Shown piece after piece: positions 6,368 through 13,581 of a DNA stretch of 14,765 bases (its first letter is position 1; every line of letters begins with the position of its first letter). Both the position numbers and the translations under genes were made by a program. This stretch comes from an uncultured Bacilli bacterium. Its GTDB lineage: Bacteria > Bacillota_I > Bacilli_A > RF39 > UBA660. The notes below the pieces were generated by a model, which searched no databases, was not told where the DNA came from, and saw only the letters and a list, made by a program, of their open reading frames with translations. The stretch lies in NCBI GenBank assembly GCA_947624855.1, contig CANQMC010000020.1:1-14765 (forward strand). The letters run 5' to 3'.

Positions 6368-6946
6368 TTATTCTTTTTCTAAATAATTTTTAAACATTTC
6401 TTTTAAATTTTGAATTTTAATCCCACTGTTATATTGATTCCAATAATCATCAGGACTTATATTACCATTTTTAATCGCCGTTTCATTATCAAAAGCCACA
6501 ATTTGCCCATTTTTAACAATTACTAAAGTTGGAGCATATATATTTTGTTCACCTGTATCTATCACAGGTAAAAAACTACTTAATTTATTAACTATACTTT
6601 CATAAGTTCCATTATTATTATTTCGATCTTCTAAAAAATCATAATATAATATTTTTTTAACTCCCACTTCTTTAGCAGCATCATTTACCAATTTAGCATA
6701 ATAACCAGTCCAATTATTATTAGGAAAACCCATAAATATAATGGCACTTCCATTTTTAATTGTGATATAAACTTCATTAGAATTTACATAAGTAAATACA
6801 TTATCTTTACTAACATTACTATATTCTTTATCAAATTTTTTATTATCTTCTTTTTCAACAACATAAAAATCTCTAGTACCTACATATATAAAACCTAATA
6901 TTATTAAAAATATTAAAAAAATATCTATTTTTGTCTTTGTTTTCAT
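6368..6946 (-). CDS. Membrane-anchored thioredoxin-fold protein lacking catalytic cysteines
   Basis: The 192-aa product has a short basic N-terminus, one membrane helix (about residues 7-23) and an extracytoplasmic domain that follows thioredoxin order: strand SAIIFMGFPNNNW, helix, strand KKILYYDFL, then IYAPTLVIVKNGQIVAF with the probable cis-proline at 139. At the place of the CxxC motif it reads PNNNW, and the whole protein has no Cys, so it cannot do thiol redox chemistry; a binding or structural role is more likely. GTGGTG precedes the ATG at 6946, preferred over the in-frame GTG at 6958. A TATAAT at 6965-6970 could drive it. It heads a likely operon with frr (58-nt gap) and the permease. 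Fold assignment is from motif pattern only. Confidence 0.75.
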   Translation of the reverse strand: MKTKTKIDIFLIFLIILGFIYVGTRDFYVVEKEDNKKFDKEYSNVSKDNVFTYVNSNEVYITIKNGSAIIFMGFPNNNWTGYYAKLVNDAAKEVGVKKILYYDFLEDRNNNNGTYESIVNKLSSFLPVIDTGEQNIYAPTLVIVKNGQIVAFDNETAIKNGNISPDDYWNQYNSGIKIQNLKEMFKNYLEKE

Positions 6947-6964
6947 TTTTTTCACCACATATTT

Positions 6965-6970
6965 ATTATA
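6965..6970 (-). promoter_or_regulatory. Possible -10 box for the thioredoxin-like/frr operon
   Basis: A TATAAT on the minus strand sits 18 bp upstream of the chosen start, between the tsf terminator and the gene. No good -35 hexamer is at 16-18 bp. Confidence 0.4.
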
Positions 6971-7030
6971 TCATTATTTTAAATATAAATTAAGCAAAAA
7001 TCAAAAAACATGTTAACTAAATGTTAAGCA

Positions 7031-7055
7031 AAAGAAAAACTAACTAAGTTAGTTT
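7031..7055 (-). terminator. Terminator of rpsB-tsf
   Basis: An 8-bp stem AAACTAAC (7037-7044) / GTTAGTTT (7048-7055) with a 3-nt loop overlaps the tsf stop codon; on the minus strand it runs into TTCTTT. It ends the rpsB-tsf transcript before the next gene. Confidence 0.7.
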
Positions 7056-7927
7056 CCTTTAATTTGATTCATTACTTCTTCGGCAAAGTTTTCATTTCGT
7101 TTTTCAATACCTTCTCCTACTTCAAAACGAATCATTTTAACAATTTCGCCACCTTTATTTTTAACATAAGTAGCAACACTTATATCTCCATCTTTAATAA
7201 ATGGTTGTTCGGCAAGGCAAATTTCTTTAAAGAATTTTTTTATTCTTCCTTCAACCATTTTTTCTGCTATATCGGCAGGTTTACCTTCACCAATTGCAAT
7301 TTCTTTTTGAACGGCTTTTTCTTTTTCAATAACATCATCTGGTACTTCACTTTCAAATACATATGAAGGACGCATTGCGGCAGCTTGCATTGCTACATCT
7401 TTAGCCACTTCTTCATTTGCTCCTTTTATAACAGTTAAAACTGCTATTTTTCCGCCCATATGTAAATAAGAGCCAAATACTTCATCATTATTTTTTTCAA
7501 CAACATCAATTCTTCTTAAAGTTAACTTTTCGCCAATTTTAGCTACTTTAGCTATAATTAAATCATTAATAGTTCCTTCATCACATTTAAGTTCTAAAGC
7601 TTCATCTAATGTTTTAGCATCACTATTTAAAATAGTATTTCCAATTGTGTCGATCATTTTAGTAAATTCTTCATTTTTACTTACAAAATCTGTTTCACTG
7701 TTAACTTCTAAAATAACGGCTTTATTATCTTTAATATAAATATTAGCTAAACCTTCAGCAGCTATTCTTGCTTCTTTTTTAGCATTTTTAGCAATACCTT
7801 TTTCTCTTAACCAATCAACACTTTTATCCATATCACCATTACATTCTGCTAAAGCTTTTTTACAATCCATCATCCCAGCTCCAGTTATTTCCCGAAGCTC
7901 TTTTACCATTTTTGCTGTAACTTCCAT
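7049..7927 (-). CDS. tsf: Elongation factor Ts
   Basis: The 292-aa product is EF-Ts, the nucleotide exchange factor of EF-Tu. It starts with the UBA-like N-terminal domain (MVKELREITGAGMMDCKKAL, then DKSVDWLREKGIAKNAKK), followed by the EF-Tu contacting motif ETDFVSKNEEF (TDF at 79-81) and the core repeats, including VAMQAAAMRPSYV and the second-half EQPFIKD. Length is typical. GGAGG lies before the ATG and the gap to rpsB is 13 nt, so the two form an operon, closed by the hairpin at 7031-7055. pyrH does not follow as it often does. Confidence 0.97.
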   Translation of the reverse strand: MEVTAKMVKELREITGAGMMDCKKALAECNGDMDKSVDWLREKGIAKNAKKEARIAAEGLANIYIKDNKAVILEVNSETDFVSKNEEFTKMIDTIGNTILNSDAKTLDEALELKCDEGTINDLIIAKVAKIGEKLTLRRIDVVEKNNDEVFGSYLHMGGKIAVLTVIKGANEEVAKDVAMQAAAMRPSYVFESEVPDDVIEKEKAVQKEIAIGEGKPADIAEKMVEGRIKKFFKEICLAEQPFIKDGDISVATYVKNKGGEIVKMIRFEVGEGIEKRNENFAEEVMNQIKGN

Positions 7928-7940
7928 CTTTATTCCTCCA

Positions 7941-8885
7941 TTATTTTAAATTATTAATTAATTCATCTTTTTTCATTGTTGAATAACCTTTAACTCCTTG
8001 CTCTTTAGCAACTTTCTTAAGGTCAGTTAAAGTCATTGTACTATAATCTATTTTTTGAGTTTTAGACTCTTTAACTTCTTTAGTTTCTTTTTCCTCTTTC
8101 TTTTCTTCTTCGATTTCTTTTTTAGGTTCTTCTTTAACTAATTCTTCCATTGTTTTAATTTCTTTAGCTTTTTTATCATCTTCAGTAACATAATCAACCA
8201 TTTCTAAATTGCGAGCTTCACATATAGCATTATTTAATACTCCAAGCAAAACTTTAACACTTCTAACAGCGTCATCATTACCTGGAATTACATAATCTAC
8301 ATCATCTGGATCACAATTAGTATCTACAATTCCAAATACTGGTATTCTAAGTTTTCTAGCTTCTCTAATTGCATTTATTTCCTTTTTAGGATCTACAATA
8401 ATTAAAGCATTAGGTAACTTATTCATTTCTCGAATACCACATAAAATTTTATTTAATTTGGCATATTCTTTTTTAAGACCAATTACTTCTTTTTTAGGTA
8501 AAACATCAAATTTACCATCACGTTCCATATTTTCAATATCTTCTAAACGTTTTACTCTTCTTCTAATTGTTCTAAAATTAGTTAAAGTACCTCCAAGCCA
8601 TCTTTCAGTAACATAATAAGATTTACTTCTTAAAGCTTCTTCTACTGCTACTTCTTGAGCTTGTTTTTTAGTACCTACAAATAAAAAAGTACCTTCATTT
8701 TCCGCGATAGCTTTAATCTCCTTATAAGCTTCTTCTAATTTTTCTGTTGTTTTTTCAAGATTGATAATATAAATATCCTCTCTTGTACCAAAGATGTATT
8801 CCTTCATTTTAGGATTCCATCTTTTAGTTTGATGTCCAAAATGGACTCCAGCTTCTAATAAATAACTCATAGAAACTACGGCCAT
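7941..8885 (-). CDS. rpsB: 30S ribosomal protein S2 with C-terminal Rho_N-like extension
   Basis: Residues 1-226 are canonical S2, the protein that joins the 30S head late in assembly and helps S1/mRNA binding: LLEAGVHFGHQTKRWNPKM, FVGTKKQA, WLGGTLTNFRTI, DPKKEINAIREA, VDTNCDP and IPGNDDA. The product is 314 aa, about 70-80 longer than usual. The extra part is a Lys/Glu-rich linker (about 232-283) and a final 31 residues beginning MTLTDLKKVAKEQGVKGYS that read as a Rho N-terminal/SAP-like helical motif, which in other proteins binds nucleic acid. GGAAGGG precedes the ATG. First gene of rpsB-tsf, with its own promoter at 9005-9033 and structured leader at 8916-8975. Confidence 0.96.
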   Translation of the reverse strand: MAVVSMSYLLEAGVHFGHQTKRWNPKMKEYIFGTREDIYIINLEKTTEKLEEAYKEIKAIAENEGTFLFVGTKKQAQEVAVEEALRSKSYYVTERWLGGTLTNFRTIRRRVKRLEDIENMERDGKFDVLPKKEVIGLKKEYAKLNKILCGIREMNKLPNALIIVDPKKEINAIREARKLRIPVFGIVDTNCDPDDVDYVIPGNDDAVRSVKVLLGVLNNAICEARNLEMVDYVTEDDKKAKEIKTMEELVKEEPKKEIEEEKKEEKETKEVKESKTQKIDYSTMTLTDLKKVAKEQGVKGYSTMKKDELINNLK

Positions 8886-8915
8886 AAATTAATCCCTTCC
8901 TTTCGTTTTTACCTC

Positions 8916-8975
8916 TTAATCTATCATCATCTTAACGCCACCTCTTCGGCACTAGGCTTTAAAACTCCTGATTAA
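8916..8975 (-). promoter_or_regulatory. Structured rpsB leader RNA (probable S2 autoregulatory element)
   Basis: In the 5' leader of rpsB an outer 6-bp stem (TTAATC 8916-8921 with GATTAA 8970-8975) encloses a second stem of ten pairs, one mismatch and one G-U (8930-8939 with 8955-8964), with a 15-nt GC-rich loop (8940-8954). The element lies between the promoter and the start codon, 30 nt before the ATG. Nested stems of this kind at this place fit feedback control by a ribosomal protein; this is inferred from structure and position, not from a matched family. Confidence 0.6.
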
Positions 8976-9004
8976 TGTGTATTTGCAATTTATTTGCCGA
9001 GAAT

Positions 9005-9033
9005 ATTTTACTATATATTATATAAAATTACAA
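9005..9033 (-). promoter_or_regulatory. Sigma-A promoter of rpsB-tsf
   Basis: On the minus strand TTGTAA (9028-9033), 17-bp spacer, TAAAAT (9005-9010). It sits just downstream of the tRNA terminator, giving a leader of about 110 nt that carries the element at 8916-8975. Confidence 0.65.
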
Positions 9034-9047
9034 CCCCTTAAATTCTT

Positions 9048-9074
9048 AAAAAAGAAAAAAACCTTAAAGGTTTT
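9048..9074 (-). terminator. Terminator of tRNA-Ser
   Basis: A 6-bp stem AAAACC (9058-9063) / GGTTTT (9069-9074) with a 5-nt loop. On the minus strand the 3' arm continues into TTTCTTTTTT. It starts 11 nt after the encoded CCA end. Confidence 0.8.
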
Positions 9075-9084
9075 AATTTTTTAA

Positions 9085-9177
9085 TGGCGGAGCAGAGAGG
9101 ATTTGAACCTCCGCGCCAGCATTCACCGACCTAGATCCTTAGCAGGGACCCCTCTTCAGCCTCTTGAGTACTGCTCC
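9085..9177 (-). tRNA. tRNA-Ser (anticodon GCU)
   Basis: A 93-nt tRNA with the 7-bp acceptor stem GGAGCAG/CTGCTCC, discriminator G73 and an encoded CCA end. The anticodon loop reads CTGCTAA on a GGTCC/GGATC stem, so the anticodon is GCT and it reads AGC/AGU serine codons. The long variable arm, typical of serine tRNAs, and the GGTTCAAAT T-loop agree. It has its own promoter (9197-9225) and terminator (9048-9074), so it is transcribed as a single unit upstream of rpsB. Confidence 0.96.
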
Positions 9178-9183
9178 ATAAAC

Positions 9184-9218
9184 AAGTTACTATCTAATTT
9201 TACAATAAATAGTAACTT
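9184..9218. repeat. 10-bp inverted repeat straddling the tRNA-Ser -10 box
   Basis: AAGTTACTAT (9184-9193) and ATAGTAACTT (9209-9218) are a perfect inverted repeat with a 15-bp spacer containing the tRNA -10 box. As RNA it could end the transcript of the gene at 9258-9974, though the following T-run is weak; as DNA it could bind a protein. Confidence 0.6.
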
Positions 9219-9225
9219 TAGTCAA
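9197..9225 (-). promoter_or_regulatory. Sigma-A promoter of tRNA-Ser
   Basis: On the minus strand TTGACT (9220-9225), 17-bp spacer, TAAAAT (9197-9202). The predicted start is about 13 nt before the tRNA 5' end. Confidence 0.75.
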
Positions 9226-9257
9226 TATTATTTTTAGCAATAATTAACAATTTATAC

Positions 9258-9974
9258 TTATTTTGTCCTAATCCGACGATATTCTTCTTCTAAATATTTT
9301 GGTAAATCATGATTATAAACATATAAATGCTTATAAAAATCTAAAAGATCATTAGTATTACTAAATACATTTTTTAACCCAATTATATCAGTATCAAAAC
9401 CATTCATTCCTAGATCCCCAAAAATATTAGTTTTAAACTTTGAATCTAAAGTAAAATTAGTATCCCATGTTAAATTAAAATTACCTTTTATTAAAGGCGA
9501 ATTACTTATTTTAACCCAACCTATAAAATCTTTAAATACTTTAAGTTCAAATGCATTAGAAACAGTATTAATTTTAAAAGAATCCCCATATTTATTAATT
9601 ATTCCATATAATGCTATTTCTCTAAATAAATTTTGATTATGTAAAATAAAATCTTCCGTTTCTTTATCTAAAAATGTTCCTATAGTTTTACCATTTTTTA
9701 AATATTTTAAAACAATATTTCTCTTTTCATTATCTTCTAAAATCATATATATTGGATTATGCATTTTATAATAAATATGTTCTACATTTGGTAGTACTTT
9801 TTTAATTTCTTCTACATAAGGAGCTAATATATGTTCTTTCCTTTTTTCTTTTTCTTTTAAAACTTCTAAAATATAATAAACACTAATAAGTTCTCCCTTT
9901 TTTATTTCACTAGGTACTTCATCACCCTTAATTAAACTATTTACATAATTTTTAAAACTACTATTAATAACCAT
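9258..9974 (-). CDS. Protein of unknown function
   Basis: I do not recognise this 238-aa protein. It has no signal peptide or membrane helix. The N-terminal half is helical and charged (LKEKEKRKEHILAPYVEEIKK), followed by a mixed region with the block NPIYMILEDNEKRNIVLKYLKNG; the C-terminal half is richer in aromatic residues and beta-like segments (FNLTWDTNFTLDSKF, a run of Gly/Asn/Asp) and ends YLEEEYRRIRTK. No catalytic motif or zinc site is apparent, and it has no Cys. GGAGGG precedes the ATG and a TATAAT lies at 9992-9997. It is divergent from gerKA, 81 bp away, so a link to sporulation or germination is possible but not shown. Codon use matches the neighbours. Confidence 0.8.
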   Translation of the reverse strand: MVINSSFKNYVNSLIKGDEVPSEIKKGELISVYYILEVLKEKEKRKEHILAPYVEEIKKVLPNVEHIYYKMHNPIYMILEDNEKRNIVLKYLKNGKTIGTFLDKETEDFILHNQNLFREIALYGIINKYGDSFKINTVSNAFELKVFKDFIGWVKISNSPLIKGNFNLTWDTNFTLDSKFKTNIFGDLGMNGFDTDIIGLKNVFSNTNDLLDFYKHLYVYNHDLPKYLEEEYRRIRTK

Positions 9975-9991
9975 ACTTTCCCTCCTATTCC

Positions 9992-9997
9992 ATTATA
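9992..9997 (-). promoter_or_regulatory. Possible -10 box for the unknown gene at 9258-9974
   Basis: TATAAT on the minus strand, 17 bp before the start codon, with no convincing -35 hexamer 17-18 bp upstream. The start site would be close to the ribosome binding site. Confidence 0.35.
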
Positions 9998-10009
9998 ACT
10001 CTTTTTTTA

Positions 10010-10039
10010 AGAATAATAAGCCTTTTTTTACCAATAATA
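10010..10039 (+). promoter_or_regulatory. Possible sporulation-sigma (sigma-F/G-like) promoter of the ger operon
   Basis: AGAATA (10010-10015), 17-bp spacer, AATAATA (10033-10039) resembles the forespore sigma consensus (TGAATA, then CATACTA) at 5 of 6 and 5 of 7 positions. Forespore expression is the rule for ger operons. The AT-rich background makes chance matches easy and the implied leader is very short. Confidence 0.25.
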
Positions 10040-10055
10040 TAAATAGGTGAAAAAA

Positions 10056-11489
10056 ATGGAAAATAAAATAATAAAAAGACTACAAAAAGAATTTACAAAA
10101 ACACCTGATTTAACTATTAAAAAAATCAAATTATCTTTATTAGATACCGTTTATGTAGTTTATTTAGAAACAGTTTCATCTAGTGATAAAGTAAATGATT
10201 ATATTTTAAAAAATTTAAGTAATTTAAGTAGTATTAAGAAAAAAAATATTTATAATTTAGATAGTATATTACCGGGGCCTAATACTAAAGTAATTAATGA
10301 ATATGATGAAATAGAATTTTATATTACTAATGGTTTTACGGTTATTATAAGAAATAAAGAAATACTTGCGATCGAAACAAAAGCTGATATTAATCGTAGT
10401 ATTTCAACACCTGATTCTGAACCAGCCACTACAGGTCCTAAAGATGCTTTTACTGAAAATTATCAAATTAATATGGGTTTAGTTAAAAGAAGAATTAAAT
10501 CTCATGATTTAAAAACTGATGAATTTGTAATTGGTCGTAAAACTAAAACTAAAGTTGGAGTTTTATATTTTAATGATATAGCGGAAGAACAAATAATTGA
10601 AAATATCAAAAGAAAATTAGAAAAAATAGATATTGATGGTATAATAGATTCTTCCATGATTGGTCAATTATTAATTGATGAAAATAAAGTTCGTTTTCCA
10701 ACTTATATGTTAACGGAAAGACCAGATAATGTTTCTCGAGCTTTACTTGAAGGAAAAATAGTTATATTAGTAGATACATCCCCTTTTGCCATAATTTTAC
10801 CGGCTTTTTTCATTGATTTTATTAATCCTGGAGTCGATCAATATGGTAAAAGTAAAAATGTTAATTTTATTAAAATGGTTCGATTTGCTTGTTTCTTTTT
10901 ATCTATGACTATACCTGCTATATATATCGCGGTAGTTAATTACAATCAAGAAACCATTCCCACTAATTTATTAGTTAGTTTTAGTATCCAGCACGATGGT
11001 GTTCCTTTTCCTGCGATAGTAGAAGCTTTTATAATGCTTTTTATTTGTGAAATGCTTCGGGAAAGTGATATTAGATTTCCTAACTCTTATGGCAGTGCTA
11101 TTTCTATTTTAGGAGCCTTAGTTTTAGGTGATGCGGCAGTTTCTGCGGGAATCGTAAGCCCTATTATGATAATAGTTATTTCTCTAACTTTCATGGCAAG
11201 TTTAATATTTACAGAAGTAGAAGTTACAAATGCTCTTCGTCATATGCGTTTTATTTTTATTATTTTAGCATCTTTCTATGGCATTTTAGGTATTGTCTTT
11301 GGTATATTTTATTTCTTAATTCGTATTAATGATGTTTATTCTTTTGGCAAATCTTATTTTTATCCATTAGTTCCTTTTGATAAAACATATGCCCTTAAAA
11401 CTTTACTTAAAGGTGAAACTAAAAAAGATACTAAACGTAGTAAAATGCTTACTAAGAAAAATTTTACTAAACAAGGAGAAAACCTATGA
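10056..11489 (+). CDS. gerKA: Spore germination receptor subunit A (GerA/GerKA family)
   Basis: The 477-aa protein is the A subunit of a Ger-type germinant receptor, which sits in the spore inner membrane and triggers germination on sensing nutrients. A soluble N-terminal domain (about 1-240) carries LPGPNTKV and the hallmark TTGPKDAFTEN (125-135); then come ERPDNVSRALLEGKIVILVD and a membrane domain with about five helices (about 243-425), including the conserved LGDAAVSAGIVSP (357-369) and RFPNSYGSAISILG. A basic tail follows. The start is the ATG at 10056 with AGGTGA 5 nt upstream, not the GTG three codons earlier. Its stop overlaps gerKC by ATGA. The A-C-B gene order matches gerK-type operons; the germinant cannot be predicted. 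Confidence 0.96.
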   Translation: MENKIIKRLQKEFTKTPDLTIKKIKLSLLDTVYVVYLETVSSSDKVNDYILKNLSNLSSIKKKNIYNLDSILPGPNTKVINEYDEIEFYITNGFTVIIRNKEILAIETKADINRSISTPDSEPATTGPKDAFTENYQINMGLVKRRIKSHDLKTDEFVIGRKTKTKVGVLYFNDIAEEQIIENIKRKLEKIDIDGIIDSSMIGQLLIDENKVRFPTYMLTERPDNVSRALLEGKIVILVDTSPFAIILPAFFIDFINPGVDQYGKSKNVNFIKMVRFACFFLSMTIPAIYIAVVNYNQETIPTNLLVSFSIQHDGVPFPAIVEAFIMLFICEMLRESDIRFPNSYGSAISILGALVLGDAAVSAGIVSPIMIIVISLTFMASLIFTEVEVTNALRHMRFIFIILASFYGILGIVFGIFYFLIRINDVYSFGKSYFYPLVPFDKTYALKTLLKGETKKDTKRSKMLTKKNFTKQGENL

Positions 11490-12565
11490 AAAAATTATTA
11501 ATTCTCTTAATTATTCCTTTTATTTTAAGTGGCTGCTATGACTATAACGAATTAAATGAACTTGCTATCATCTCAGGAGTTGGCATAGACTATGAAGATG
11601 ATGAATTTAAAGTAACTTTTGAAATTTTAAGTACCAAAAAAGAAGGTGAAACATCAGCCTCATCAAGTACTTATAATGTTACGGCTAGTGCTAAAACTGT
11701 TACTGAAGCTTTTGCTAAAAATGGTAATAATATGGATAAAGTAGCTTATTATGATCATATTGAAGTTATCGTTATAAGTGAAGAAATAGCTAAAAATCAT
11801 TTAGAAGAAGTAAGTGAATACTTAATTCGTAGTTCTAAACTTCGTAATGGATTTTATCTAACTATGACTAAAGATAATTCAGCTAAAGATATAATAACCG
11901 CTACTTCTAAAGAAAAACCTATAGCTTCCACTTTTATAGTAAGTTTACTTGAAAACAACAATGATGCTGATTCGGCTAGTTATTATGTACCTTTTACTAA
12001 AACTATTAAAACAATGTTAACTGATGGTGAAGATGCTATTATCTCAGTTTTAAAACTAAAAGATAAAAAAGAAATAACTTTATCTGGTTTAGCTGTCTTT
12101 AATGGTTTTAAACTAACCAATACTTTTAATACTAAAGATTCATCTTTAATTAATTTATTAAATAATTTTAAACCAAAAACAGTTTTTTTTGAAAAAAGTT
12201 GTAAAACTGGTAAAACTGTTATAAGTATTTATGAAAGTGATATTAAAATAAAACCTAATAATGATTATGTTTTAATTGAAGGTAAACTAAATGCTAGAAT
12301 CAATGAAGATAATTGTAATAATAACTTAAAAGAAGAAAAAACTTATCTTAAATTAGAAAAAGAATTTACTAAAATAATTACTAAAGATTTAAATAATTTA
12401 ATTGATAAATTAAAACTTAGTAGATCAAATGCTTTAAGTATTGGCAAAAATTATTATAATAAATATCGTCAAAATAATTATTTTCTTTGGTTAAATCAAG
12501 ATTTTAAATATAATTTAAATTTAAAAATAAATAAAAAAGGTCTAATATTTGAGGTGAAAGAATGA
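11486..12565 (+). CDS. gerKC: Spore germination receptor lipoprotein subunit C (GerAC/GerKC family)
   Basis: The 359-aa product has a lipoprotein signal peptide with lipobox LSGC (Cys17), so it is anchored on the outer face of the spore inner membrane. After it comes the family start CYDYNELNELAIISGVGIDY, the middle domain with YYDHIEVIVISEEIAKN and YLIRSSKLRNGFYLTM, and the C-terminal domain ending with the family pattern SNALSIGKNYYNKYRQ...W and LKINKKGLIFEV. Length is normal for GerAC proteins. AAGGAG precedes the ATG. It overlaps gerKA and gerKB by 4 nt (ATGA) at each end, which points to coupled translation of the three receptor subunits. Confidence 0.95.
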   Translation: MKKLLILLIIPFILSGCYDYNELNELAIISGVGIDYEDDEFKVTFEILSTKKEGETSASSSTYNVTASAKTVTEAFAKNGNNMDKVAYYDHIEVIVISEEIAKNHLEEVSEYLIRSSKLRNGFYLTMTKDNSAKDIITATSKEKPIASTFIVSLLENNNDADSASYYVPFTKTIKTMLTDGEDAIISVLKLKDKKEITLSGLAVFNGFKLTNTFNTKDSSLINLLNNFKPKTVFFEKSCKTGKTVISIYESDIKIKPNNDYVLIEGKLNARINEDNCNNNLKEEKTYLKLEKEFTKIITKDLNNLIDKLKLSRSNALSIGKNYYNKYRQNNYFLWLNQDFKYNLNLKINKKGLIFEVKE

Positions 12566-13581
12566 AAGTAAAAAATGCTAGTGTTCTCTATTTTTTAACA
12601 AGAAGTTTATTCTTAGGTTTTGGTTTTTCTCTTTTATATACATCATCTAATAAAGATACTTTTATCGGAGCTATTTTAGGTACCTTTATTGGTTTATTAT
12701 TTACTTATATCTATAGTTATCTAATAAAACTTAAAAATAATCAAACTCTAAAAGATATATTTAAATCAAAATTAGGTCTAATTACTAGAATAATGTATCT
12801 TATAGCAACTTTAATAATTTTATTATATGTTTTAGTTATTTATAAAATATTTGTTACTAGTTTTCTTTTAGTTAGTTCACCTGAATTATTTGTTACTATT
12901 CCTTTTCTTATCTTAGCTATATTTTTAGCTTTTAAAAATCTAACAATCATTAAAAGAATAGCCGCATCTCTTTTACCTATAAGTATAATTATAGCTATAA
13001 TAACATATTTAAGTTTAATTGGTTATGTTGAAACAACTAATTATTTACCAATTTTAAATAATAATCCTCTAAATATATTTAAAACTGCTTTAATCTTTGG
13101 AGGTATTAGTTCTTTACCTAACATTTTAACTATTCACTTACAAAATGAAACTAAAAGCTTTATAAAATATTATTTAATAGCCGCTATAATTTTAATTATA
13201 AATATAATATTTATAAGTGGTGTTTTAGGTGAAAGTTTAATAAATATTTTTAGATTCCCAGAATATATTGTTTTAAAATTAATTAAATTATTTCAATTTA
13301 TCGAAAAAGTTGAAAATATTCTTTCAGTTATTTGGATATTTGATCTATTTATAACAGCTACAATGGCTATCTATTCAATTAAAGAATTAGTTCCCCAAAA
13401 AAATAATAAAATATCTACTATTTTAATTCTTTTAATAATGATTTTTATAATCGATAATATCTTTGCTTTTAATTATGTTAATGAACTTATTATTTATCAT
13501 ATCTTACCCCTATTATCTTATATAATTATTATTCCTTTAATAGTGTTATTCTTTATTCTTTTAAAAAAGAAGAATCAATAA
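12562..13581 (+). CDS. gerKB: Spore germination receptor permease subunit B (GerAB/GerKB family)
   Basis: The 339-aa protein is almost entirely hydrophobic with about ten predicted membrane helices, as in the GerAB family of the APC transporter superfamily; this subunit is thought to bind the germinant. Family features seen: helix 1 with SLFLGFGFSLLY, a loop with KNNQTLKDIFKSKLGLITR, ...FGGISSLPNILTIHLQNETKSF and the helix SVIWIFDLFITATMAIYS, all in the usual order. GAGGTGA precedes the ATG. Slightly shorter than the usual 360 or so. It is the last gene of the operon, and its 3' end overlaps the convergent phosphodiesterase-like gene by 29 bp with no clear terminator between. Confidence 0.93.
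   Translation: MKVKNASVLYFLTRSLFLGFGFSLLYTSSNKDTFIGAILGTFIGLLFTYIYSYLIKLKNNQTLKDIFKSKLGLITRIMYLIATLIILLYVLVIYKIFVTSFLLVSSPELFVTIPFLILAIFLAFKNLTIIKRIAASLLPISIIIAIITYLSLIGYVETTNYLPILNNNPLNIFKTALIFGGISSLPNILTIHLQNETKSFIKYYLIAAIILIINIIFISGVLGESLINIFRFPEYIVLKLIKLFQFIEKVENILSVIWIFDLFITATMAIYSIKELVPQKNNKISTILILLIMIFIIDNIFAFNYVNELIIYHILPLLSYIIIIPLIVLFFILLKKKNQ

Noticed and set aside
7064..7366. Phe/Asn-rich plus-strand ORF opposite tsf
   Set aside because: It is the antisense shadow of a highly conserved gene and has the composition expected from reversed AT-rich codons.
13555..13575. Hairpin ATTCTT/AAGAAT at the gerKB-phosphodiesterase junction as a terminator
   Set aside because: The stem is only 6 A/T-rich pairs and neither strand has a T-run right after it.
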